The translations under genes were made by a program, and so were the position numbers. A stretch of 64,000 nt of DNA from Paraspadella gotoi (Eukaryota; Chaetognatha): positions 20,161,657-20,225,656 of the forward strand of contig CM119266.1 in assembly GCA_051294375.1 (NCBI GenBank), in the 5' to 3' direction. Each line of letters starts with the position of its first letter. Position 1 is the first letter of the stretch. The notes below the pieces were generated by a model. It was not told the origin of the DNA and did not search any database. It worked only from the letters and a program-made list of their open reading frames with translations. Positions 36,601 through 51,600 of the stretch are shown here, one piece after another.

Positions 36601-39600
36601 AGTACTCAACCACAGACTCCGAGGTGAGGCAATTTGTTATGGATGAAGGATTGACCTGGTCCATTCGCATGATCACTTTCCTTCTTCGACAGGCCGTCTT
36701 TAAGTTCTCCAGATCCCTACAATCAGCAGCCCATAACGCCGAGACCATCCAGCGCCGGTAACGGACCTCGTTCGCCTAGTCACGGAGGCGGCGGCGTCCC
36801 TTCACCAAGCTCTCCTTTTTCCAATGGCGGAAAACAAATGCCTCTAAGCCCCTCGGGACTCAAACCGCCTACTCCCGGACATGAAGGTTCTCATTCTCCA
36901 CGACATCAACCCAACAGCCCCGTGGAATCATTTAGCCAACAACAGCCTGGTGGTAATCTTTAATCTCCAGAATATTTAAGTTTTGAGAGTTTTGAGAGGA
37001 TTATTGATTTGAAGCTAGTAATTAAGCTTAAGAAAATGATTCATTAATGTTCTACGAATGATTCATTTACTTTTCTCTCAAGTAATTAATAAGATTTTAA
37101 AAATAATACACATTTCTTATTAGTTTTTTGCACCTTTTAACTCTTTATTTGGCTTTTTCAGCATCGGTTACTGGCGGAAATTGCATGATGTCTCCTCCGC
37201 ATTCTTCACCCGGTGGAAACATGTCTCCACGTCCGCCTTCCAATGAGTCCTTCGCTGTTCCACAAGGTCCTCGAACTCAAATGAGTCCCCGAGGACTATC
37301 TCCAGGTAATTTGCCAGAATTAGTTGGTAAAGGATAATAGTCTAATACTAATAGAAACGATGTGTAATATTATTGGCCACAGCTTGTCTTTTTTTCACTG
37401 CACTCCAAACGGTTCTTTAAAAAAAAACAAAGAAAAAACAAAACAAAACCAAACAAAACTGATTTTCCTGCAACAGCCCTGTCCTACAGAAAGCATGCCA
37501 CGTAGGATTTTTTCCCGTGAAAAATCTTTTCAATCGTTATATAATTTTCTTCAACGAAATTAAGTCTTGCATAATTTCCCTCTTTCACTTTTACTCGTAA
37601 TTTCTTTATCAGCCGTCCGAGGCCCACTCCACAATTCACTACCCCCTCAAAATCCCCTCCACTCTCCCGAAGAGCCTTTTGCTATGCACCATCACGTGGC
37701 CCCCTCACTACGGGGGCCCCGACCCGGCTTGTTGGGACTCCAAGATCCCTATGCGTTACAATCAGGGGCCCCCAGACCTGGAGGTAGACAGAAAAATTAT
37801 CCTTCCTAATCTCATTCAATCCTAATTTTTATGGATTGAGTTTAGCAGATGATAATAAATAAAATCATAAACATTAGGACCCATACTTGATTAGTTAGTT
37901 CTAAATTCATAAATTGCGTAAATTTTGAAATGATGAATGCTGACTCCAGGATAATAAAAAAATATTTTAAATCTATATGGATGCTTTTTGAAATTTAACT
38001 AATTTAACTGTTTCAAAATAACAGATTCTATCTTATGCATGATTATTGATTAAGTAAAACAAATTTGTGATATTTCAATGCTTTTTATATTTTTTTAATG
38101 AAATTTTTATTTTTTGATCTAATTATGAAATTAGTTTAACCAAATTAAAAATAATCGTACATTAAATAAATAAACTATCTTGCCCTTCACTTGGGAAAGA
38201 TTTTGACGGGCAAAGGCAAAGATAATAACAAAGCAAGACCCGACAAGGTTTCAATCACGACTCTATACCCCTTTAGGTTATTAACTCCCAGAGCAATTGG
38301 TTTCCTTTTCAATGAAGTTATATATATTTTTCTATGATCTGTTTCAATTGTATTGGAGCAGGTGTTATCAGGAGAATGAAACAGAATAGTAATACGTAGA
38401 CAAACAATAAGCGTGAAGGTCAAGGCGTTGCGAGGCTGTGACTTTTTGTGAATGTATTTTTCGATGATCATGAAACGTTTACAAAAAATTAGGTTTTAAG
38501 CAAAACAACCAAAATTACACGAAATATGCTACATTTCCTTTGTGACTATAATTTTGTATGGTCAATATACAAGTATGAAACAATATGCATAAGAATTAAT
38601 TATTATTACTTTATTATTACCCTGCCAATTATCATTTAAAATGATTTAGGTTTGTATAAACTTCTTTGAATTTTAGGTTATGAAAGTTGCAAAATTAATT
38701 GTTTCACTAACTTTATTTTTTTATTTTTTAGATTTAAAATAACTATTTATGATTTTATTTATTGGTTAAAATATTTTTGTGTTAAATATTTAAATATAAA
38801 ATAATTTATCTGTTTGGGATGGGAACGTTAGTGTTGTCTTCTGGAAATAGAGGGTGCATCTATACAACACAAGGTAAGATTACTTTCTGTTCCAGTTTTC
38901 TAATAGATATCGTACATCATTCCTGTTGGAAAATCATTAATGAGAAACTCATAATATCTACAAGGCCGAACAAAAATGGGGGAATGATTATTTTTATCAT
39001 AAGGATAAAACTACATAGTATAGTTGTAAGTTCTGATAGGGATACATACTGGGGAAAGGTTTATAGGGACGCCTTTATATTTCTAATGTAATTTTAAAGT
39101 ATATGTTAAACTTTTTTATGAGTTTTTTTTTTTGTTTTTTTAAATTTTTTATGTGATCTTTTTTTTTAAGTTTTTTTTTGGGTTTAGGTTTTTTTTTATG
39201 GTACCTTACCTTTCTACCAAATATTAACTTAAAAGTTTTACCCGAATTAAAAATATTTAAAACATAAGTGGGACAAGCCGATAGACAAACATCTCGACCA
39301 AAAAGTGACTTATAGAGTTGCTCCGCGAGTACTCGCCCCGTAACTAAAAACAAAACTAGAAAAATTGGACAAAAAAATTTGTTGACCGTTTGCTTCTTTT
39401 CTTATGAAATCTGTATAACCAATATAAAATTATACATTCATTTAATTGGGACTTTGGACCTGACTTTGGACATGTCTAATATCATTTTTTAGATTGTTTG
39501 ATTGGTTGATCAGGAAGAAAGTTAGCAAAACTTGGATATTAAGTGATAAGGATGTTATGTTATGATTAATATTAAAAAAATTGCATCACTATTTGAATTG

Positions 39601-42600
39601 AAAATTTTTTTTCCGATTTAAACTCAACAAATCCATATTAAATTAATTTTCTGCCACCGGTTATTCAGTGGTCACGATCTAAATTTGCTTAATAACTCTC
39701 TCATATCGTTTTTTTTTTTCAACTGATTTATCAGTTTTTTTTTTTTTTTTTTGCACGCACTGTTTCAACCCTGACTGTTATAGCCGAAACCTTATCGCTT
39801 TGCATGAGCTTAAGAGTATTCATTATTCAATTAAAAAAAAGAGAACAGTTTTCTAAAGAAATATTAATCTGATTTGCCTTTGTTTTTTAAGTCATGTGAC
39901 AAATCTATTTGGCTATTTTTGATTCAGGCAAACCAGATCCACAAATTCAAGAAATTCGTCAAAGGTATCTGCAAGAACGTATGGGAATCTCTCAGGCTGC
40001 GAATACTTCCGAAAATATAGCTGGAAATACCGTCATGGAGGCAAGTCAAAATGATTTTCTTAAGATTTGGATGAATTGTTTATCGATTTTTCACTTTCTC
40101 TTTAGATGCAAGCCGGAAGTGTTTCGGGGAGTATGATGAGTCCTGAATCTGGACAGCTTTCCCCAAGTGGCTCTATGTCGCCCGGCGGGCCAGCCAGCCC
40201 CCGTGGGCAACAGCTAAGAGATCATCTGGCCAAAATAACCCATCATAAAATTATGAAGCATCGACAGAATCAAGGTAATTTCAATGCAAAATTTAATACT
40301 GTCGCATCCAATAGTTTAAACGTTTACTTTTACAGGTAATTCAGCTCCTCCTGAAGCAGCCGGCGATTCTTGTCTCTGGAACATGGAGGCAGGCGATAAT
40401 AGTCCAACTGTACTGTCTTCCGCAGCTACTTCAATAGCAGGTCCTAGAGGTCCACCTCTTCAACAGCAAGGGCCACGCGGTTCTATGATGGGATTGATGG
40501 GCCCACCTCGACCTATGATGGTTCCCGATGGTTTAATGAACACTCCCCCACGTGGAATGATGACTTCCGGTAGCAGTCCCGGACAAATGATGAACATGAG
40601 AATGGGCGGACCCACCGGTGGGACCCATTTTATGGAAGAAGGAGCAATGTCTAACAACAGTCCAGGAGGAATTATGAGGCCAGTGGGAGGAGATCATCAC
40701 ATGATGCACCCACGAATGCAAATGGGGAACATCCCTGGCCATGGACAGATGTTCATGAGACCATCTGGGCCTTTGGGTAATTAATTTATTTTTGGTATGC
40801 TTTGAATTATGGCATCAATTTCGTCATCACTTTAATATTTTTCATTATTTATATAATTTTGAGAGTTCAATTTTTTTGGGGGGGGGTTTACGTCTTTTGT
40901 CGCCCATCGAAGATTTCTTAGCCATATTTTCTACAATCAGCCCCATTTAAAACCAGGTGAGGGTTAAAGATTAGATTAAAAATGAAATTAAGGATTAGGT
41001 TAAGGATTAGGTTAAGGATTAGGTTAAGGATTTGGTTAGGGATATGGTTAAAAATTTGGTTTTGGATTAGCTTAAGGAATAGGGATTAAATTAAATAATA
41101 GGTAATAGATCAGGTTCAAATATTAAAATAAAAATAAAGTTAAAGGTTTTAGAACAGAAATGGGATGCTTTCGGAAAAAGTGCCTTTTTTATTCATTTGG
41201 CATAAAAAATTATAAATATAAAGTTAAAATTCATTTTATCCTCTCCTAGTTACTTCACCCGTTTTTTAACGTCCTAGGCGTTCTCGTCACTCTTTTTACA
41301 ATTAATCAATTGATGATCCTGGATTGTGGATCGTGAATTGTCGATCAACGTTGGTTGATCGTGAGTAGTTAAATTGAATTTACCGCTGGAGCTCAGGGCT
41401 TTTGACCTGCAGTGACCACCCCATGTCTCTGGCGTGTTTATGCCGGTATCATCAGTGTGATCGTGAGGGAATTGAGCTCGGAACTCACGGTTGGTGAACG
41501 AGTACTTAGCTGTCCAAACCAATAGGACGAGCTGAGTTTAACCAAGCTATTCGCGAGGCTCATCTAGTATTTGCCACAATATAAAATTTACATTTTTTTT
41601 TTACAAATATACTTTTATCGCAATTTTTTTTCCAGATCACTATGCTTTAAATATTTTATTCTTACTTTTTTAAATTTTTTCTAGCGGTTTAGTTAGTATG
41701 TTAATTTACTTGTCAGGGTTTTCAATGGACATGCAGCACCCCACTCATCCGATGCAAATGCGAATGGGAGGCCCCACCAACAGCAACATGATGCAAAATA
41801 GAGGGCCATATCCATGGGGAATGAATCAAACAAATGCGACATCGGGTACTGTCCAAGCGGTCGATGCTGGTGGGAACCCTCTTGATCCATATGACCATTT
41901 AGTCCGTCAGCCTCATTTTGGGCCGCGAGGCTCAGGCGGCTTTCAGCCTGGTGGTCCTGGAGGTCCTCGAGTTTCAATGCCTCCTAGCGGTCCGTCAGTC
42001 ACAGGTGGACCTTTAGCGGCAATGCAGCAGCAATTTGCAGGTTGGACTTTAAAAAATGTTAAGTTCTCTGAGTCAAACTTTAACTCGGTAAACTTAAAAG
42101 GAAGAACATGTTCAGATGGAAAGAAGTTTAAAAAGTAAAATTTTATTTGTAATTATTACAACCAATATAAAAATTGTCCATAAGCTGAAGTCATAATGTA
42201 TAATATTTTTCAGCGGTTTTAATTTGATAAAACACCACTATGAAAATTTGCAAATTACTTGTTTCACTATTTTCTATTTTTATATTTTATGAAGGATTTA
42301 GTATTTAATCTATATTATTTAAACAAATATATATTGCTTTCTTTTTTAAAAAAGTTTGATTTATCTAATAATTCAATTTATATAATTTACTTTGATAATT
42401 TTTATTTTTAAATTGTACTAGTATGTAGTGTTGCCCTTAATAGTGTTACTATTCCAAATAGATATCTTCTTGGCAATTATAGCCAAGTAAAAAAAATTTA
42501 AAATGAAAAATTATCCTTTGTATATTTGATGAAATTCATTCAGGTCCAATGGCCACAGGGATAATGGAAGGATCATCCGGTTTGGTATCCAGTCAAGGAG

Positions 42601-45600
42601 GGCAACTTATGTTGTCACAGACGAGCGCACCGCCGCCGGAGACGCCACAGTTTGGAGGTAGCGGCGGCAGCGGCAGCGGAGCGGGGACTCCGAGTGGAGG
42701 CGAGGGCCTCGACGAGGAAGGCGGGCTCGATGACTTGCTCGGCAGCATGGGAGGTGATGGAGACTTCAACATCCTCGCTTACACGGACGCCGACTTGGGT
42801 TTAGGAGGAGAAAAGGATATTTTCGACGAACATTTAGGACTTAAGGTCAGTTATTAAATTTTTTTAGCGGGATCTGCAGAGCACGTCGGACTCCATAATT
42901 CTCTTTGTCGGTCTATTGGTCGCCTCCCATAGTTTTTTCATATTAGAACATCAAATTATAAAGGATTATGAAAAAGAGTCTGTTTATATGTATTAATAAG
43001 TATGTAGCCGATAAATCTTTTGATCAATCAATGAATCAAAAATTATATTATTGTTCTTGAGCGGTATTGATGAAAGATTGACAATTAAAAATCAGAGCTC
43101 AAGAAATTGCATTTAAATACGTAGAGATGAATTCTCTATTCGAACCCCCCCCCCATTAGCCTTTTGTCTCTCCAAAAGGCGAGACACCGCGAATGTGGGT
43201 GGGGGTTTCGATAAGAATCATAATTCCATTCAGAATTAAAGATTTGTTGGTTTAAGGGCTAAGTAGTTCAATTAGAAATAGATTTGTTAACACTTGTTAA
43301 CATATAAATGTTTTTTTGCAACCAGTCCCGAAAATCTGCTGAGCTAGATTTTCGTGGGTAGATCCAACATTACGTCAAACTCATTTATTTCTTCAAGTTT
43401 ACGTCGCTGAAGTTTCTTTATTTGCAAATTTATCAGAGCGCGTCGTCGTCATCCGCGGCAGGGAGTCCTAGCGCTTCGAGCACGACTCCAGTTTCTTCCG
43501 TAGCCGCAGGAACATCGACAGGAGGTAATTTTTTCGTCCCTTTTTCCTATGGAAATAATTTAAGCCTGTTAAAAATTCCTTTGAAAGTAGCTTTAGTACC
43601 AAATGACATCCGTGCCTTAAGTTATATAAGATTATTTTGAAATTGTATAGGTAACCTGAAAGACTTCCAGTCGAAGTTCTTGGAATTCAGCAAAAAATCG
43701 TCGGAGGAAGCCACGCCATCGAAGACGAGCGATTCCGGTGGCGACAACGCCAAGAAACTTGAAAAGAATGTCGATAAAATTAAGGGCGTCGGAGGCGGCG
43801 TCGTTCCTCAACTCGATGGCGTCTGCGACGAGGACGACGACGAGGAAATGATGCGTTTAGGGTCGGCAATCTCCATGCTTCGTACCGATTCCGATTCTGC
43901 TGATCACTCGGCCGACGAGGAAGTAGCTGCCGTTTTTGTGCAAGTAAAACGATCTTCTGTTCCGGAAAAGCCTGTTTTTAAACAAAGACAGATCGAAGCA
44001 CCAGCGGCTGTTGTCATTAAAAGCCCTGCTTTGATACAAGTTGACGGTATGGGAGACGAAAAAACGCCCGAAACAGCATCATCTTTACCGAAAGAGGAAG
44101 GAAATTTGGCTGAAAACTCTAGCTCACCTCTCGGACGTCAATTGAACATTGCTCGTCCTGTTGGGGCTTCCGGGACGTCACAGTCACCTCGACAGATGGG
44201 CCCCACAGCTATGGGGATTCATTCAAATATGGTGGCACGGGGCATGACGACACAAATGAACGCGCGAGGTGTAACAACGAACATTCAAGGTGCTGTTGGA
44301 TGTCCTCCTGTCGGCATACCAGGGGCACTTAGTGGAAGAACTGCCCATGCTGGGGTGTCCACCTCCCAAATGCAGCAAGTTGGTGAAGTGTTGAATGATG
44401 ATACACTGCGAAAAGTTGGAACCGAAATACCCTTCACACCCGAAACTCAGCCTCTTGCTCCATCAGCGAAGAGCCACTTTCAAGGAACCTTAGGTGTTTC
44501 CGGTCCTCAACTATTTGCGGGAGCAGGGTCTCAAGCGGGTGTACGGCTGCAGTTGATGCAGCAGCAGATAAGTGGGAATGATGCTGGTTTATTAGGTAAT
44601 GAAAATGTTTTGCATCCGCAAGGAATAGCTCTTCAGCAGATGCAGCAAATGCAGATACCGATGTCAGCAGCTTCTAATATAATGCAAATGCAGCAGCCAC
44701 AGCCAGCCCAAAACTCTAATCCGCAAAGTGGTGGACTGTTGCAAGATCAGCCACTATTACTTGAGGATCTTGTTGCCCAAGAAAAAGCAGAGCAGCAACA
44801 GCAGCAGCAACAACAAGGTGCCACAGTTGGCATTATGGGAATGTCTGGCGGCAGTGAAGGGATTATGAATAATAGTGCCATAGGAGGCGGGTCAATGATG
44901 GCAGCTGGCATTCATGTGGGTCCTCATGGTTTCAATCCTCAAGGTGTTCAGCTTCGTATGAGAATGGCTATGGGAGGAGGACCTCAAAGTTTTATGACAG
45001 GCCCTGGTCCTCAAATTGGTGAAGCAATGAGCATGAGAGGTCCCCCACCAAGCTATCCTGGTATGCGACCGAGAATGACAATTAATTCTGGAATGGGACC
45101 TGGACCCGGTCCAAGTGGGGAAATTATGAGTAATACCATGCCAGGAGGGCCAAACCTAACTATAGGTGGATCAGTAGCAGCAGGTAGCATGGTAGGGGGT
45201 CCTAGCACGGGGATTGCTGGTCCCAGTCAAGTTGGAATGGGAGCTGGCTCCAGCTTATCTAAGCTAGTGGAAGGTGTACCATCTACTTCGCCGGTGGGAT
45301 CTCAAGGTCCAGGTGCACCGAACATGGCTCCCGGGTCAAGGCCTCCCGTTCCTGCACCCGGAGACGAAAAAGGACGCGCAGAATACGAGCAGTGGCTGCT
45401 TCAGCATGAGAACTTGCTGACCATGCAAGTGAAATACCTTGAGGCGCAGATAACAAAACAAAGGAAAACCAAGAAGGCCCTTAACGCACGCCAGAGACAA
45501 GTTAAAAAAATGGGACAAGAATTACCAGTCCCAGAGGCCCAAGAGTTGGAGAAGGTTTCACAAGAGCAGGCCCTCATCCAGAGGCAGCTAGACACATCAC

Positions 45601-48600
45601 GACGTAAACTTCGGCAACATCAGATGACAATCCAAGAATACCGTATGAAACAAGGTCAATTAAATCCCATGATGGGACCTATTGGTCCAAGAGGGCCAAA
45701 TCCTATGATGAATGTACAAACCAGCATGATCGGGCCTGGCTCAATACCCAATATTGTCTCATCTACTGGGATGCTTGCAACATCAGGATCTGATTCCTCC
45801 TTGGGTCCCAGAATGGTAGGGCCTCGACTAGGATCCCCTCATATGGCTGGGCCACAGATAGGAGGTTCTCAATTAGGACAGCGTGGCATGCTCATGCAAA
45901 TGGGTCCTGGAAATGGCATGATGGGACAACCGCAACAGCAGCTTGGAGGCAATAACAATCAAATTGCTGGAATTTCTCCTAATATGGGCGGAAGTGGTCC
46001 TGCGACTCTCAACCGGGGAGGTTGCTCGCCTATTGGGGGCATGAGAGGAGCGTCGCCAGTGAGTGGCGGGGCTCAGGGCCAAGCGGTCGATGTTCAACAA
46101 GCGCCTAGTCCTCTGATGTCTCCCAATTCTGTAGCACAGGGAACCATGTCGCCAAATGGTAATTAAATTGTTTTTAATATTCCACATCTGTTTAAACTCA
46201 AACTTTGCCTCTAACCTAAACTTTGAAACTTGAACAGCATCTGGTCAACCCGGAACGCCGATGTCTTCTCTGCAGTCGCCCTCTTCTTCTGTTCCTTCGC
46301 CAGGAACTTCAATCTCTAATCTTCAGAGATCTCCAACACCGTCACAGTCCGGAGCTAGTCAAGGTCAAGGCAGACCATCTTCAGTGGGTAAATATTGCAA
46401 AATTATTATCTCTTTTTTTGGGGAGCAATCATTATAATTACTATTATTATTTTTGTTACATGTAATTATTTGTTTTTATAAGACATGGGGATTGGGGAAC
46501 TTTTAGAACAATTAGAATTTTCGAAATCAATTATTATTTAGAATTGTAATTACAAAGAAACAGAGTTTTTATTTAGAATTGAAAAACATGAATATTTAAA
46601 TTATTTAATCCATATAATATGACATGATTTACAGGTCCGAGCGCAGGTCAACTGTCACCCTGCCCTTCTGTTGGCCAACAGTCAGCCGAAAGCCCAACTA
46701 GCAATTCCCAACTTTCTCCGGTGCCCCCCAATGGGACATCGGCATCAAATAACAACGCCTCTTCGTTGTTTCAACCGCCCTCTTCGACTTCGACAACGCC
46801 TTTGTCTGGTGCACCGTCTATTCTGTCTATGGCCGGTCCACCGTCAATGGGTCAAATTGGGCCTCGACCGCAAATGTCTATGAAAACGGGGGAATTGTTG
46901 ACTGGTAACTATTTTCTGTTCAATTTCATTTCAGAAAAATAAAAATTTAGCATTAATTCTTATTAAGAGAGTTTACATCTTGCAAGATAACCAATTTTAA
47001 CTATTTACTATTAAGGCTTTTTATTGTCGTCGTCCTCGTGAGACTTTTTCATCTCTGTATGTTTTAAAAAAATGTAATTTTCTGAAGCTGAAAATTTAGT
47101 TATGGCTTATCATCATTATGGTGTTTCAATTTTTTTATTTATTTATTCTATAATGTTGCTCCTCTCCACCNNNNNNNNNNCTTGGAACCATAAATTCATA
47201 CATTTATATTTTAAATATTCATAACCCTATTTATATTTATAAAACAATAATTTTTATGAATTTACGAATAAAATGTCCATAAAACAGCAGTCTCTGAGCT
47301 TCGGATAATGCTCTAGGCGTGTTAATCGCCTCGTCCCAATTAATTGCAAGACGCCCCTTGGTAATCGTTAATATATCATCAATATTTAATAAACCGGTTT
47401 TTTTTAGATTTTTAAAAAAATATTTTTATTAAAAATAGTTTTATTTTGACTCACTCCATTTTAATATCTAACTTTTATCCGAGATTAATGATTTTGGTCT
47501 TGGATCTTGGATTATCATTTTCAACCTTTTTTTTTTCTCAATTTATTCGTAAGGTTATTGTCATAGAGACTTGTAAATCACTATTCTTCAATAAAATTTC
47601 CAATTTTTTTTTTCAGTCCACGGAGGCCTCTCCTCGGGAGGGGCGCGGACATCTATGAGGATGACTGCGGCGCAGAAGGCAGAGTACGACCAATACATGC
47701 AGAACCTGCTGATGAAGAGGGGATTCAATCCGGGTCCAAGCCTCCAGATCAGTCAAGACGACAACAACCCATTTTCAGACGGGTTTCAGACCAAGTTGCA
47801 TCTCGAGCAGCAAGAGAAGATGCGGCAGCAGATGATGGCAGTGGGAAGCGGCGGCGGTCCGTCTAGTGATCAGGGCGCGTCGGTCACGGGCGAAAGTTCG
47901 GCGGTAAGTTGTACTAGGATTAGGTTTAAATATGAATAACCGGGGGGACCGGGGATTTGTCGTGTTGTTTAGCAATCTCAGTCCCGCATGTTATCATTTT
48001 ACTATTTTTTACCTCTTTATCTTACACACATTTATTCATATGCATATCATGCATATTATTTATTTTAATTCATTCATTCATTTAAATTCAATAAATTTGT
48101 AAATTTATTCATTTCATTCCTTCTGTCTCATATTCCTTTCCTATTCTTTCTCGTTTTCTCTCTCTGTTATTTCATTTTTTATCTCCCTTCTCTTTTTCTT
48201 TATTATTGTCATTTTCTCTCTCAGCTCTACTACGTTTTCTTTTTATCTTCGCAATCGCTTTTGGGCATAAATGGCGTAGGCGTCGACGTCGTTGTTGTTG
48301 TTGTCGTCTTTTTTATAATTAAATTTTGGTATATGAAGCTGAAAATTTATATACAGCTTCTCATCATCGATGTGCTTAAAATTGAGTCTGGACAGTTATT
48401 AAATATGTTTTGTTTACGTTTTATCAAAACAAACAAATTTTTTCTCTTTTATTTTTATATATCTTTCTCTCTCTCTTTTCTCTTTTAATTATGTCTCTCT
48501 CCCTCTCTCTTTTCCCTAATCACTGATATTCATAGGGGAAAAAAACGTGTCTGCAGCTGGCTCTGCAGGGCTTATTCTTTTTCTCTCTTTTCTCCTGCTG

Positions 48601-51600
48601 CTTCTGCTGCTGCCTTTTGAGTCTGTAGCTGGCTCTGCAGGGGCTCTCTCTTTTTCTCTCTTTTCCCCTGCTGCTTCTGCTGCTGCCTATTGATTTCTTT
48701 CTTTTTTTTTTCTCTCTCTCTCTGCATTTTTTTTTCTCTGATTAGTTTATTTTTTGACAATAAAATTTTTTTAAATTTTTTTCTTTTTTTTTAAAAAACT
48801 GTAACTTTAATTTTCCTCGGTACTTTATTATTTTTTTTAATTGACAATCGTAAAATAGAATTTTTCTTTCTGTTTATAAATTAATTTTCTTTTCTCAAAT
48901 TTTAATTTTTTTAGTATCAAAATCCAAATTTTTCTTATGCGATTTCGACGATTCTTATGCTTTTAAGATTTTTTTTAAAAAATTATTTATTATCCCTTAA
49001 TTCTCTCTTTCACTCTTTTTCCTTGTTTTATTAATGTTTAGATTTGTGCGTCGAATCATTAATATTTTAATTTTTTTTTATCAATTTAGTTAAGTTTGTT
49101 GTGTATTGTATTTTTGAATATGAAAGTTTGTCATGGGTCTAGATTTTTGCTATGCGAATGCGACGATCCTTATACTTTTAATATTTTTTATTACTTAATT
49201 TGTAGACTAGTCCGACTCCCAACACGCCAACGTCAGCGTCTGCAATCTCACCTTTGAGCGCTGAAGCCAACTCTAATTCATCTACCAGTGTTATACCGTC
49301 TGGATCCTCAGTAAATTTCCCACAAGGTGAAATGAATTATAGATTTTAGCTGGATCTGCCTATCGTAGATTCATGCTCTAACATTCTGTCGGTCCCACCC
49401 CAAAATCTTTTTGCAATTAATATTTCGTTTTTGATCATAATGACCAGTTGACCACAATTATGAGAATGACCACGAACACGATAAAAACCAAAACAACCAT
49501 TAGCGCCACAATGACCACAACCAACATTACTACCACAGCTATATATGAATGAAATATTTTGCTCATTAACTTTAATTTTGTTTTGTCTATAGTGGTAGTT
49601 TTCATTCAATATTTAACTTTGTTTTGTCTTTAGTCTTAGCTTTGTTTGATGCTCATGTATATATAGTCCTGTGCAAAAAAAAGATGACTCTTCCAACTTA
49701 TGTTGTGCTCATTTTACGCACCTATTATAAAAAATTATGAATGATAAATATAGATTCTATATGTATAAATTAAAAGAAAATGAAGAGCTATAGTAGGGTT
49801 AGCCCCAGTCAATGGGGTGAGTCAAAAATTTAGAATGATTACATTTTATTTATATATTTTGAAGTATACTTTCAATGGACAAAACATTTCTTATATGGCT
49901 CGATACCCGAATAATTATTTTTTTAATATTTATTTATAGATAAGAAAGGCTAAAATTTTTTTGAAAATTTTTAAATTTTAGGACCAGATTCAGATAGCTT
50001 ATAAAAAGTTGTCTGTACAAAGTATAATTCTTTTTTAAATATTTTTATGATAAGTAAATTAAAAATAAAAAAAACTGTAAAAAAATCGTCATCATCTTTC
50101 GAAGATCTTATCAGTTGTTTTTTTAATTTCACTTAAAAAACGTAAGAATTTTTAAAAGCTTTATTTCTTGTTTAACTTTTTATGCTCTATCAGAATCTAG
50201 CAAAAAATTATAAGATTTCCAAAAAAAAAATTATAATATGAAAAAAGACAAGTAATATTTAATGTATTAATCAAAACGTATAATGTAAATTAAAAAAAAA
50301 TGATTGCTTAAATATTTAATCAAAACAATTAAAAAAACTTTGTTAATAGTTGAAATTTTATATTATTTCCGGAGTTAGTCCCTAGCTATAGCTCCCAAAA
50401 GACAAGTGGTCAAAAACAGCTACAGCATCTTAAATACAAAAGGTTAAAAATATATATTTTTTTTTGCTTTGATATTCTGTTTAAATACTTAATAGTTGTA
50501 GCCTAGTATTATTAAATCATTAAAAATCACTGCTTCATAACGGATAATTATGTATTACCCAAATTTACACTAATAGCTCCTTTTTCCATAAATATTATTC
50601 ATTTATAATATCTTTTATTTTAAAAGAATCTAACTTGATTTATTTTCATAATGTTTTTGAGAGTCTTCTTTTTTTTGCACAAGACTACTGAATCAACCTT
50701 GTTGAATTCGAAATAAAATGGCCAATTTAAAGAGCGAATATTTTCTCCCGTTTCTTAACGACAGGCATAATGCCACCCTCAAATCGTATGGCATTCAATG
50801 TGGGCTCCGGAGGCCCATTTCGATTCGCACGTCCACCTGGCGATATGATGATGGGTACCCAGGGCCCGTTGATGGGCGGACCGGGCCCCCGCGGTTTCCC
50901 GGGTATAGAGGGTCAGAGGGGACCGCCGCCTTTCGCTTTGTCTGGAAATCCAAGCGGAACTTGTGGCCCGGCTGGAGGCGTCGAAGTCTCATCCGACGGT
51001 GCGCAAATTGCTAACGACGGAAACGCGACGACTCCTACGCCGGCTGCGCCCTCAACTCAAGAATTTCCGATGCCGCCCAACTTTCCGGGTGCCATCGAAA
51101 TGATGGCGGGACAGGTTATGACTAAAAGCGAGTTTTGTTTATTGTTAAACCTTAAGTCCATAAGTGATAGCCCCCTGTCTTTTTTAGACTGAGGAAAAGC
51201 CGAAGAAGAAACGTAAAGCGCGAAAGAAAAAAGAAAAAGACGCGATATCAGCTGCCTCTGATTTGGGCCCCGCGGGCGACGGATCCCCTGATATGGGACC
51301 CGTCAACGCGATGTTACCCAATCCTGGTCTCCGATCCTCGCTCATGGGTTCGTTCCTTGCTCCGTTATTGGATCAAAACTCCAATTTAACTTCCTCGCAT
51401 GCCCTCTGTCCTTTTGTCTCATGTTGCGTTATTAACATGAAAGTGAGATTTGAAATTTCGGTTCGATTTTCTTAATTTCTAGGCGCGGGTATGGTTCGCG
51501 GAATGATGCAAACCGGACCGCGAGGAGTACATCCAATGGGAATGAACGCCCGCTTCCCGGTGGACGGGAACGTGATGGGACCTCGACTGATGATGATGGG

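Larger units (their letters stand above)
33276..43524 (+). other. KMT2C/D exons 29-42: Pro/Gly/Met/Gln-rich region
   Basis: Continuing exons: 33276-33903, 33982-34275, 34459-34684, 35798-36276, 36461-36623, 36693-36952, 37162-37305, 37613-37783, 39928-40040, 40106-40274, 40336-40776, 41717-42040, 42544-42845, 43437-43524. The protein is low-complexity (SPGG, PGTPRP, GPRMMG repeats) with Gln runs at about 34105-34125. Conserved islands are a basic helix in exon 30 (DAEKFIKDQKLVREKEQEAR) and an acidic motif in exon 41 (FNILAYTDADLG..IFDEHLGL), which resembles a KMT2C/D element. Exon 37 ends at a GC donor (40041). The 34685-35797 and 37784-39927 introns carry repeats. Confidence 0.85.
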
